DNA from: Ramlibacter tataouinensis
Lineage (GTDB): Bacteria > Pseudomonadota > Gammaproteobacteria > Burkholderiales > Burkholderiaceae_C
DNA length: 63,856 nucleotides
NCBI GenBank assembly: GCA_002427815.1
Contig: DIZF01000089.1
Location: 25,052 to 88,907, forward strand
Reading direction: 5' to 3'
Both the position numbers and the translations under genes were made by a program. Shown one piece after another: positions 25,366 to 32,986 of the stretch. Within the stretch, counting starts at the first letter, position 1. Every line of letters starts with the position of its first letter. The notes under the pieces are model-generated. The model had not been told where the DNA came from, did not search any database, and saw nothing but the letters and a program-made list of their open reading frames with translations.

Positions 25366-26664
25366 ATGAGCAACGAACCGCAGAACCCAGCCGTGCCGCT
25401 CGCCGGCAATCGCCGCCGCAAGAAGGCCCTCACGGCGCTGGCCACCGTTGTGGCCGTCGTCGGCCTGGGGTGGGGTGCCTACGAATGGCTGGTCGCCAGC
25501 CACTACGAGTCGACCGACAACGCCTACGTGCAGGGCAACGTCATCCAGATCACGCCGCAGATCGGCGGCACGGTGCTGGCCATCTACGCCGACGACACCG
25601 ACTTCGTCAAGGCCGGCCAGCCGCTGGTGCAGCTCGATCCGGCTGACGCCAAGGTATCGCTGGAGCAGGCCGAAGCCAACCTGGCGCAGACCGTGCGGCA
25701 GGTGCGCACCCTTTATGCCAACAACGGATCGCTGGCGGCGCAGATCAACCTGCGCCAGGCCGACGTGGCCAAGGCGCAGTCGGAAATCGCCCGCGCCACC
25801 GACGACCTGAACCGGCGCCAGGCGCTGGTGGGCAACGGTGCGGTTTCGAAGGAAGAACTGAACCATGCGCAGACGCAGCTGGACAACGCCAGGAGCGCAC
25901 TCGCTGCGGCCCAGGCCGGCGTGACGGCGGCGCGCGAGCAGCTCGCCAGCAACGAGACTATGACCGAGGGCACCAGCGTCGAGCAGCATCCCAGCGTCCA
26001 GGCCGCTGCCGCGAAGGTGCGGGAAGCCTGGCTGGCCAGCCAGCGCGTGGCCTTGCCCGCGCCGGTCGACGGCTACGTGGCCAAGCGCACGGTGCAGTTG
26101 GGCCAGCGGGTGGCGGCCGGCGCGCCGCTGATGTCGATCATCCCGCTCAACCAGGTCTGGGTCGATGCCAACTTCAAGGAGAGCCAGCTGCGCCAGATTC
26201 GCCTGGGCCAGCCGGTGAAGCTCACCGCCGACCTGTACGGCAGTAAGGTGGAATACAAGGGGACCGTGGCCGGCCTGGGCGCGGGCACGGGCTCGGCCTT
26301 CGCCTTGCTGCCCGCGCAGAACGCGACCGGCAACTGGATCAAGGTGGTGCAGCGCGTGCCCGTGCGGGTGACGCTGGACCCCAAACAGATCGCGACCAAT
26401 CCCTTGCGCGTCGGCCTGTCCATGGACGCTGAAGTGGATGTGAGCAACCTGAACGGCAAGACCCTCGCCGACGCGCCGCGCGCCGCGGCGGTGTCCCGGA
26501 CGCAGGTGTACAGCTCCCTGGACAACGGTGCCGATGCTGAAGTGCGGCGCGTGATCGCGGCCAATAGCGGCCGCGCTCGCCTGGCGCAGGCGCCGGTCCC
26601 GGTCCCGGTCCCGGTCCCGACTCAGCCGCCTGCCGCCCGCATGGCAGCCTCGTCCACCCACTGA
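25366..26664 (+). CDS. emrA: EmrA-like periplasmic adaptor (HlyD family)
   Basis: The adaptor links the inner-membrane pump to the outer channel. The 432 residues show one N-terminal membrane anchor (about 22-42), the motif STDNAYVQGNVIQITPQIGGTV at the first lipoyl half, a coiled-coil hairpin (about 100-205), the second half with PVDGYVAKRTVQLGQRV, and a beta-barrel domain. The C-terminus is odd: a perfect four-copy GGTCCC repeat (26595-26618) encodes alternating Pro-Val before a basic tail. Only one base separates it from the pump gene. Confidence 0.9.
   Translation: MSNEPQNPAVPLAGNRRRKKALTALATVVAVVGLGWGAYEWLVASHYESTDNAYVQGNVIQITPQIGGTVLAIYADDTDFVKAGQPLVQLDPADAKVSLEQAEANLAQTVRQVRTLYANNGSLAAQINLRQADVAKAQSEIARATDDLNRRQALVGNGAVSKEELNHAQTQLDNARSALAAAQAGVTAAREQLASNETMTEGTSVEQHPSVQAAAAKVREAWLASQRVALPAPVDGYVAKRTVQLGQRVAAGAPLMSIIPLNQVWVDANFKESQLRQIRLGQPVKLTADLYGSKVEYKGTVAGLGAGTGSAFALLPAQNATGNWIKVVQRVPVRVTLDPKQIATNPLRVGLSMDAEVDVSNLNGKTLADAPRAAAVSRTQVYSSLDNGADAEVRRVIAANSGRARLAQAPVPVPVPVPTQPPAARMAASSTH
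26595..26618 (+). repeat. GGTCCC tandem repeat, four copies
   Basis: Four perfect 6-bp units lie in frame near the end of the adaptor gene and encode a Val-Pro run. Copy-number change would alter the tail length without shifting the frame. Confidence 0.85.
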
Positions 26665-26665
26665 G

Positions 26666-28225
26666 ATGGCCGGTCCCTCGGCCTTGCCGCTCCAGCCGCT
26701 GGAAGGTTCCGCCCGGGTCTGGGGCACCATCGCGCTGTCGGCGGCCACGTTCATGAACGTGCTCGACACCTCGATCGCGAACGTGTCGCTGCCGGCCATT
26801 GCCGGCGACCTGGGCGTCAGCCCCAACCAGGGCACCTGGGTCATCACCAGCTTCGCGGTGGCCAACGCCATCGCCGTGCCCCTGACGGGCTGGCTGGCGC
26901 AGCGCTTCGGCCAGGTGCGCCTGTTCGTCCTCAGCGTGACCCTGTTCGTGATCGCGTCCTGGTTGTGCGGCCTCGCGCCCAACATGGCCACGCTGATCGC
27001 GCTGCGCGCGCTGCAGGGTTTCGTCGCGGGGCCGATGATTCCGCTGTCGCAATCGCTGTTGCTGTCCAGCTATCCCAAGGCGCTGGCCGGGCTGGCGATG
27101 GCGATGTGGGCCATGACCACGCTCATCGCCCCGGTGACAGGGCCGCTGCTGGGCGGCTGGATCACCGACAACATGAACTGGCCGTGGATCTTCTACATCA
27201 ACATTCCGGTCGGCATCATCGCCGCGCTGGCCTCGTGGGGCATCTATCACAAGCGCGAGAGCGCAACGCGCAAGCTGCCGATCGACTCGGTCGGCCTGGC
27301 GCTGCTGGTGATCTGGATCGGCGCGCTGCAGATCATGCTGGACATCGGCAAGGAGCATGACTGGTTCCACTCGAGCCTGGTGGTGGGGCTGGCCGTCGTG
27401 GCGCTGGTGGGGTTCGCCTTTTTCCTGGCCTGGGAGCTGACCGACGAGCATCCGGTGGTGGATCTGCGCCTGTTCGCGCGCCGCAATTTCTGGACCGGCA
27501 CCCTGACCACCGCCATTGCGTACGGCCTGTTCTTCGGCAACGTGGTCCTGCTACCGCTGTGGCTGCAGCAGTACATGGGCTACACCGCGACCGACGCGGG
27601 CATGATCCTGGCGCCGGTGGGCCTGCTGGCGATGGTGTTCTCTCCGATCGTGGGCAGGACCGTCAACCGGATCGACCCGCGCCGCTACGCCACTTTCGCC
27701 TTTGTCATGTTCTTCGTGGTGCTGTGGATGCGGTCGCTGTTCAACACCCAGGCGGATTTCACCACCATCATGATCCCCACCATCCTGCAGGGCCTGGCGA
27801 TGGCGTTCTTCTTCATCCCGCTGATCACGATCACGCTCTCGGGCCTGCCGCCCGACCGCATTCCGGCGGCGTCGGGGCTCACCAACTTTGCGCGGATCAC
27901 CGCAGGCGCTTTCGGCACGTCGATCTCCACCACCCTGTGGGAGAGCCGCGCGGCGCTGCATCACGCTCAGCTCGCCGACGCGGTGAACCCGGGCAACCCG
28001 GCGGCGCAGGCCACCCTGTCGGGCCTCGCCGCGTCCGGGCTTTCGCCCGAGCAGTCGCTGGCGCTGGTGAACCGCATGGTGGACCAGCAGGCGTTCATGC
28101 TGGCCGCCAACGACATCTTCTACATCTCGGCGCTGATCTTCCTGCTCCTGATCCCGCTGGTGTGGCTGAGCCATCCGCAGCCGAGCCCGGCCGGGGGGCC
28201 GGACGCGGCGGTCGGCGCGCACTGA
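26666..28225 (+). CDS. emrB: EmrB-like multidrug MFS transporter (DHA2, 14 helices)
   Basis: This is the proton-driven inner-membrane pump of the tripartite system. The 519-residue protein fits the 14-helix DHA2 family. Diagnostic motifs are FMNVLDTSIANVSLPAIAGDLGVSPNQGTWVITSF in helix one, LTGWLAQRFGQVRLF (motif A), LRALQGFVAGPMIPLSQSLLL (motif B) and APVTGPLLGGWI (motif C). It follows the adaptor by one base and ends the operon. The substrates are not evident; the closest EmrAB systems export hydrophobic toxins. Confidence 0.92.
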   Translation: MAGPSALPLQPLEGSARVWGTIALSAATFMNVLDTSIANVSLPAIAGDLGVSPNQGTWVITSFAVANAIAVPLTGWLAQRFGQVRLFVLSVTLFVIASWLCGLAPNMATLIALRALQGFVAGPMIPLSQSLLLSSYPKALAGLAMAMWAMTTLIAPVTGPLLGGWITDNMNWPWIFYINIPVGIIAALASWGIYHKRESATRKLPIDSVGLALLVIWIGALQIMLDIGKEHDWFHSSLVVGLAVVALVGFAFFLAWELTDEHPVVDLRLFARRNFWTGTLTTAIAYGLFFGNVVLLPLWLQQYMGYTATDAGMILAPVGLLAMVFSPIVGRTVNRIDPRRYATFAFVMFFVVLWMRSLFNTQADFTTIMIPTILQGLAMAFFFIPLITITLSGLPPDRIPAASGLTNFARITAGAFGTSISTTLWESRAALHHAQLADAVNPGNPAAQATLSGLAASGLSPEQSLALVNRMVDQQAFMLAANDIFYISALIFLLLIPLVWLSHPQPSPAGGPDAAVGAH

Positions 28226-28259
28226 GCGCGAGCCGCTTCCAGGTTCAGCAGCCCGCCCG

Positions 28260-28285
28260 AAAAAAAGCCGGCGCATCGCGCCGGC
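28260..28285 (-). terminator. rho-independent terminator of the Do-protease gene
   Basis: Read on the minus strand, GCCGGCGC and GCGCCGGC (28285-28267) form a perfect 8-bp stem with a 3-nt loop and are followed by seven T. It lies 22 bases past the protease stop codon. The plus side has no T-run, so it does not serve emrB well. Confidence 0.9.
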
Positions 28286-28307
28286 CTGGGGTGGTGAGCC
28301 GCGAACT

Positions 28308-29777
28308 TCAGCCGATGCGCACCGGCACGAAGATCTTGTTGTCGCCGCGCTGAACCAGCAAGGCCACCGACTTGTGGGCCTTGGCGACCAGCGAACGCAC
28401 CTGCTCGATGCTCCTGGCCGGCGTGCCGTTCACCGCCAGCACCACGTCGCCGGGCTGGACGCCGGCGCGCTCAGCCGGGCCGCTCACGTCCTGGACCACC
28501 AGCCCGCCGCTGAGGCCAGCTTGACGCGCCTCGTCCGGTTCCAGCGGGCGCAAGGCCAGTCCCAGCTTGCCGCCTTGCGAGGCCTTGTCCGAGCCGCTGT
28601 CGGCCTTGGCCACCTTTTCGTTGGCGTTCGCCAGCTGGGCCGTCAGCTCCACGTTGCCGCCCTGGCGCCAGATTTCCAACGGGATGCGATCGCCCGGCTT
28701 GGACTGGGCGATGACGGCCGGCAGGTCACCCGACGCCACGATATTCTGGCCGTTGGCCTTGAGGATCACGTCGCCCGGCTGCAACCCAGCCTTGGCCGCC
28801 GGGCTGGCCTTTTCCACGCTGGCCACCAGCGCGCCGTCGGGCCGGTCCAGCTTGAAGGAATCGGCCAGCGTCTGGTTCACCTCCTGCACCACAACGCCCA
28901 GGCGCGCGTGCTCGACCTTGCCGGTGGCGAGGATCTGGTCCTTGACACGGCTGGCGATGTCGATCGGAATGGCGAAGGACACGCCCTGGTAGCCGCCGGA
29001 ACGGCTGTAGATCTGCGAGTTGATGCCGACCACTTCGCCGCGCGAATTGAACAGCGGCCCGCCCGAGTTGCCGGGATTCACGGCCACGTCGGTCTGGATG
29101 AAGGGCACCGCGCTGTCGTCGGGAAGCGAGCGGCCCTTGGCGCTCACAACGCCTGCCGTCACGGTGTTCTCGAAGCCGAACGGCGAGCCGATGGCCAGCA
29201 CCCACTCGCCGGTGCGCAGGTCGCTGGCCTTGCCCAGCTTGACCACCGGCAGGTCTTTGGCGTTGATCTTCAGCACGGCGATGTCGGTCTTGGGGTCCGC
29301 CCCCAGCACCTTCGCGCGGAACTCGCGCCGGTCGGTCAGCTTGACGGTCACTTCCGTGGCGTCCTTCACCACGTGCGCGTTGGTCATGATGATGCCGTCG
29401 GGGCTGACGATGAAGCCCGAGCCCATGCCGTGCATAGGCACCTCGTGCGGCACCATGCGGCCCTGGTTTTGCTGGAAGTGTCGGAAGAATTCGAACGGGT
29501 CGCCGTTGAACGCCTCGGGGCCGATCTGCATCGCGGTCTTTTCGGTGCCGGTGACGCTGATGTTGACGACGGCGGGACCGTATAGCTCGGTGATGTGCGG
29601 AAAGTCGGGCATCGTGGCGGTTGAAGCGGCGGGGGCTCCGGCTGCAGCCGGGGCGGTCATGGGGACCGGCGCGGCATGCGCGCGGACCTCCAATGCCTCG
29701 ACCCCAGCCCCGCCGATTGCGCCCGCAGCCAGCAGCGCCAGCACCAGCGGCGTGGATCTCAGGGTGGCTTGTGTCAT
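28308..29777 (-). CDS. Do-family periplasmic serine endoprotease (DegP/DegQ-like)
   Basis: This is an envelope quality-control protease. The 489-residue protein begins with a signal or anchor segment (about 8-28), then a trypsin-like domain with the triad His135 (TNAHVV), Asp165 (TDIAVL) and Ser238 (NPGNSGGPL), then two PDZ domains (about 295-385 and 405-485). The AAGGAG at 29784-29789 is a strong ribosome-binding site. It lies downstream of the two-component genes with 70 bases between, where a response-regulator-type direct repeat is seen. It is therefore probably under that system and ends in a strong terminator. Confidence 0.94.
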   Translation of the reverse strand: MTQATLRSTPLVLALLAAGAIGGAGVEALEVRAHAAPVPMTAPAAAGAPAASTATMPDFPHITELYGPAVVNISVTGTEKTAMQIGPEAFNGDPFEFFRHFQQNQGRMVPHEVPMHGMGSGFIVSPDGIIMTNAHVVKDATEVTVKLTDRREFRAKVLGADPKTDIAVLKINAKDLPVVKLGKASDLRTGEWVLAIGSPFGFENTVTAGVVSAKGRSLPDDSAVPFIQTDVAVNPGNSGGPLFNSRGEVVGINSQIYSRSGGYQGVSFAIPIDIASRVKDQILATGKVEHARLGVVVQEVNQTLADSFKLDRPDGALVASVEKASPAAKAGLQPGDVILKANGQNIVASGDLPAVIAQSKPGDRIPLEIWRQGGNVELTAQLANANEKVAKADSGSDKASQGGKLGLALRPLEPDEARQAGLSGGLVVQDVSGPAERAGVQPGDVVLAVNGTPARSIEQVRSLVAKAHKSVALLVQRGDNKIFVPVRIG

Positions 29778-29808
29778 GGGTGGCTCCTTTGCAGTGGATT
29801 GAACAAGC

Positions 29809-29844
29809 CTTAATGTGCAGGCGCGGCCTTAGGCAGGTCTTAAA
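29809..29844 (-). promoter_or_regulatory. candidate QseB/PmrA-type binding site before the protease
   Basis: On the plus strand CTTAGG (29828-29833) and CTTAAA (29839-29844) stand 11 bases apart, the CTTAA-N5-CTTAA pattern of PmrA/QseB boxes, and a further CTTAAT lies at 29809-29814. A like pair precedes the response-regulator gene at 31897-31913. Confidence 0.5.
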
Positions 29845-29847
29845 CGC

Positions 29848-31203
29848 TCAGGCTGCGGCGCGGTTCGCCCCGGCTGCGGCGGACGGGAAGCGAACCTCGA
29901 CTTTCAGGCCACCCAGGCTTTGCGAGCGCTCCAGCCGCACGCTCGCTCCATGGTGCGCCGCGATGGCATTCACGATGGCCAGTCCCAGCCCGCTGCCGGG
30001 CGTGGTGGTGCCTGCCACGCGGTAGAAACGGTCGAACACGCGCTCGCGTTCGGCCTCGGGGATGCCCGGGCCGCTGTCCTCGACGACGATGCAGGGCGCG
30101 TCCTCGTGCATGGCCAGCGAGATGTCCACGCGGCCGCCGTCCGGCGAATACTTCAGCGCGTTGTCGAGCAGATTGCGCAGCAGGATCTGCAGCGCTTCCG
30201 GCTGTCCCTGGACCCAGGCCGTCCCGGATGGGGCCAGGCCCAGGTCGATGCCCCTGGCCTGCGCCTGCGGCAGGACATCGCCCACCGCCAGCCGTGCGAG
30301 GTCCTGCAGATCCACCCGCTGCCTTTGCGCCGCGGCGCCCTGATCGCCTTCCTCGCGCGCCAGCACCAGCAACTGGCCCACCAGAGCGATGGTCCGCTCG
30401 ATCCCGTCGTTCAGCCGGGCAATCGCCGCCTCGCGACTGCCCTCGTCGACCGACCGGCGCAGCGCCTGCGCCTGCAGCTTCAGGGCCGTGAGCGGCGAAC
30501 GCAGTTCATGCGCCGCGTCGGCCACGAATTGCTGCTGGGCGCTGAAGGCCAGCCGCACGCGGTCGAACAGCCCATTGAGCTCATGCACCAGCGGCAGCAC
30601 TTCCTCGGGCAGCCCGGCATCGGGCAGGGGCGACAGGTCATCGGCGGCCCGCCGCGCCACTTGTCGGCGCATGCGCTCCACCGGCGCCAGCGACCGGTTG
30701 ATCAGCCAGCCCACAGCCATCATCAACAGCGGGGCCAGCAGCGCCACCGGCAGCACGGCTTGCAAGGCGAGGGCGCGCGCGCGGGCCTGGCGCGCATCCA
30801 GGTCCTGCGCGATCTGCACGGTCTGCTGCGGTGTCTGCAGCGAATAGACGCGGTAGCGCACGCCCCCGACGGAGATGTCGGAAAAGCCCAGCAGCGCCTG
30901 GGCCGGCAGGGTCGGACCGTTTGAGCTGAAGATCTGCGTTCCGTCGGGTCCCCAGATCTGCACCAGGAAGTCGAAGGATCGCCCGTCGCCGATGCCGGCG
31001 GGCGCCGTCAAAGGCATGCCCCCGCGCACCGAACGGGCCACCTCCTGCAGATGCTCGTCGAACATCACGTCCGCCTGCTGCAGGGCCGTGCGGTAGGTCG
31101 AGCTCGCCTGCAGCATCGACGCCAGCGCGATGGCCGCGAGCACCAGCCACAGCAGGCGGCGGCGCAGCGAATGCGCACGGGGGCTGGAGGGTTGCGGGTT
31201 CAT
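29848..31203 (-). CDS. sensor histidine kinase, QseC/PmrB-like
   Basis: This inner-membrane sensor has 451 residues: helix one about 14-34, a periplasmic domain of about 110 residues, helix two about 147-168, a HAMP-like linker, the H-box HELRSPLTAL with phospho-accepting His232, an N-box NLLDNALKYSP, and G boxes DSGPGIP and GSGLGLAI. Its ATG overlaps the regulator stop codon. The stimulus is unknown; QseC and PmrB relatives sense metals, pH, peptides or catecholamines. Confidence 0.92.
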   Translation of the reverse strand: MNPQPSSPRAHSLRRRLLWLVLAAIALASMLQASSTYRTALQQADVMFDEHLQEVARSVRGGMPLTAPAGIGDGRSFDFLVQIWGPDGTQIFSSNGPTLPAQALLGFSDISVGGVRYRVYSLQTPQQTVQIAQDLDARQARARALALQAVLPVALLAPLLMMAVGWLINRSLAPVERMRRQVARRAADDLSPLPDAGLPEEVLPLVHELNGLFDRVRLAFSAQQQFVADAAHELRSPLTALKLQAQALRRSVDEGSREAAIARLNDGIERTIALVGQLLVLAREEGDQGAAAQRQRVDLQDLARLAVGDVLPQAQARGIDLGLAPSGTAWVQGQPEALQILLRNLLDNALKYSPDGGRVDISLAMHEDAPCIVVEDSGPGIPEAERERVFDRFYRVAGTTTPGSGLGLAIVNAIAAHHGASVRLERSQSLGGLKVEVRFPSAAAGANRAAA

Positions 31204-31859
31204 TGCCGCGGCACCACATAGCCCAGGCCGCGCACGGTCTGGATCAGCTCGCTGCCGAGCTTCTTGCGCAACCCGTGCACATACACCTCGACGGCGTTGC
31301 TGCTGATGTCGTCCTTCCAGCCGTACAGCTTTTCCTCGAGTTGGGTACGTGAAAGAACGACGCCGGGCCGGGCCAGCAGCGGCTCGAGCACGGCCCACTC
31401 GCGCGCCGACAGCGACACCGGCTCGCCGTTCACGCTGGCTTCGCGGGTGGCGGGATTGAGCGCGACCCCCTTGTGGCTGAACACCGGCTCGGCGCGGCCG
31501 GCGCTGCGCCGGATCAGGGCCCGGATGCGGGCCAGCAGTTCGTCGGTGTCATAGGGTTTGACCACATAGTCGTCGGCACCGGCATCGAGGCCCGCGATGC
31601 GGTCGCCGATGGCATCGCGCGCGGTGGCAACCAGCACCGGCATCGTCTGGTGGCGCTCCCGCAGCGAGCGCAGCACGTCCAGGCCGTCCCGTTTGGGCAG
31701 GCCCAGGTCGAGCAACACCAGGTCATAGGATTCCGTGCGCAGGGCCGTGTCGGCCATCACGCCGTCGCGCACCCAGTCCACCGCGTAGTGTTCGGAGCGC
31801 AAAGCGTCGAGAACGGCCTCGCCGATCATCAGGTCGTCTTCGACCAGCAGCAGTCGCAT
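31200..31859 (-). CDS. OmpR-family response regulator, QseB/PmrA-like
   Basis: This 219-residue regulator has a receiver domain (acidic pair Asp8-Asp9, phospho-acceptor Asp51 in LVLLDLGLP, Lys in VVKPYD near residue 101) and a winged-helix DNA-binding domain ending ELIQTVRGLGYVV. The sequence most recalls QseB/PmrA. GAAGGGAAG before the ATG is the ribosome-binding site. A direct repeat of CTTAA type overlaps its likely -35 region, indicating autoregulation. It heads the kinase gene and probably controls the protease behind it. Confidence 0.92.
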   Translation of the reverse strand: MRLLLVEDDLMIGEAVLDALRSEHYAVDWVRDGVMADTALRTESYDLVLLDLGLPKRDGLDVLRSLRERHQTMPVLVATARDAIGDRIAGLDAGADDYVVKPYDTDELLARIRALIRRSAGRAEPVFSHKGVALNPATREASVNGEPVSLSAREWAVLEPLLARPGVVLSRTQLEEKLYGWKDDISSNAVEVYVHGLRKKLGSELIQTVRGLGYVVPRQ

Positions 31860-31880
31860 CGGGTCTTCCCTTCGGCAGAA

Positions 31881-31913
31881 ATTATCGGGCGGCGATCTTA
31901 ATCGGGGCTTAAA
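31881..31913 (-). promoter_or_regulatory. response-regulator promoter with CTTAA-type direct repeat
   Basis: On the plus strand CTTAAT (31897-31902), five bases, CTTAAA (31908-31913). On the minus strand GATAAT (31886-31881) is a good -10, and the repeat covers the expected -35. This matches the PmrA-box layout of activated, autoregulated promoters. Confidence 0.6.
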
Positions 31914-31933
31914 CAGCCGGGCAGCGCTGTGGC

Positions 31934-32986
31934 CTAAAGCCGCAGCCGCTGCGCATAGCCCGTCATCTCCAGGTAGCCGCGGCCCACGCGCCTGCCGTTG
32001 CTGTCCAACAGATCCGACAGGCCTTCCCAGTAGATCGCGCCGGTGGAGGAGCGGCTGTCCAGTTCCTGGTTGTCGATCACGGCCTTCACCGCGTAGGTGC
32101 CGGCCGGCGTGCGGACCCGCCATTCCACCGGGTAAACGGCCTGCGAGAGCGGGCTGGTCCAGCGCCTCTGTGGGCTGAATTCCACCTCGCCCGGGCTGAA
32201 CGTATGCAGGACAGCGCCCTTGGCCGAGCGGAACGAGCCGCCGTCCCACAGGGCCGAGCCGTCCTGCCGGCGCAAGCGGAAGGCGGTGAGGGCGCTGCCG
32301 TCGTCCAGGTTCATGCCGATCCAGTCCCAGCCCACGGCCTCGGGGGCCAGGTATTCGTCGCTCCACTCGTGATCGAGCCAGGCCTTGCCGGCCACCTCGA
32401 AGCGCCGGCCGCGCAGCGTGATGGCGCCCGACACCGCGAGCTGCGGCTGGCTGTAGTAATAGCTGGCCTGCTCCGGTTGCGGGCCCTTGCGCGACAGTCC
32501 TTGCGCGCCCTGCAGCAGCAGGGGCTGGGTGGGAGCGCAGCGCAATTCCAGCGCGAAGTCGGCGGATGTCACGCGCGCATCGTAGGCGTCGGGCAGGCGT
32601 TCGAGCGACCAGTCGCGCAGGCGCACGCGGGTATCGCTCTGCGCCGCGAACGCGACGTCGAAGCCCTCGCGGGCGATGCGCTGGTCGTGCCAGAGCTTGC
32701 GGCCTTGCACATCGGTCACTGCGGCATGCGCGAACAGCAGCTGCTTCGCCGCGAAACGCGAGGTCATGCCTTGCGTGGCGTCGACCCGGGTGCGAAAGAA
32801 GGTCACATGAAAGCCGAATTCGCGCTCGCCGGCGCGGGCCTGACCGGTGATGTACCACCACTCGGTGCGCAAGGCCGGATGGGCGCCGTGGTCGCGCGGA
32901 AATTGCAGCTGGGCCGCAGGCAGCGACCGGGCCGGGACGCCGAGCGCCAAGCCGGGCGCCGCCAGCAGCACCGATCGCCGCCGCAT
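31934..32986 (-). CDS. lipocalin-like AttH/CrtC-family secreted protein
   Basis: This 350-residue protein has an N-terminal signal (MRRRSVLLAAPGLALG...) and the two-domain lipocalin-like fold of the AttH/CrtC group. The signature is FPRDHGAHPALRTEWWYITG near residue 30, followed by GKAWLDHEWSDE and the C-terminal GYLEMTGYA. In other bacteria such genes sit next to FtsX-type permeases and a lipid-related ABC ATPase, as here: its start overlaps the stop of the permease gene by one base. It is probably periplasmic and handles a hydrophobic ligand, but this is inference. Despite the CrtC name no carotenoid genes are near. Confidence 0.82.
   Translation of the reverse strand: MRRRSVLLAAPGLALGVPARSLPAAQLQFPRDHGAHPALRTEWWYITGQARAGEREFGFHVTFFRTRVDATQGMTSRFAAKQLLFAHAAVTDVQGRKLWHDQRIAREGFDVAFAAQSDTRVRLRDWSLERLPDAYDARVTSADFALELRCAPTQPLLLQGAQGLSRKGPQPEQASYYYSQPQLAVSGAITLRGRRFEVAGKAWLDHEWSDEYLAPEAVGWDWIGMNLDDGSALTAFRLRRQDGSALWDGGSFRSAKGAVLHTFSPGEVEFSPQRRWTSPLSQAVYPVEWRVRTPAGTYAVKAVIDNQELDSRSSTGAIYWEGLSDLLDSNGRRVGRGYLEMTGYAQRLRL

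Noticed and set aside
31934..32986. A carotenoid 1,2-hydratase (CrtC) role for the lipocalin-like gene
   Set aside because: The fold is shared, but no carotenoid genes are near and the linked permease points to the AttH type.
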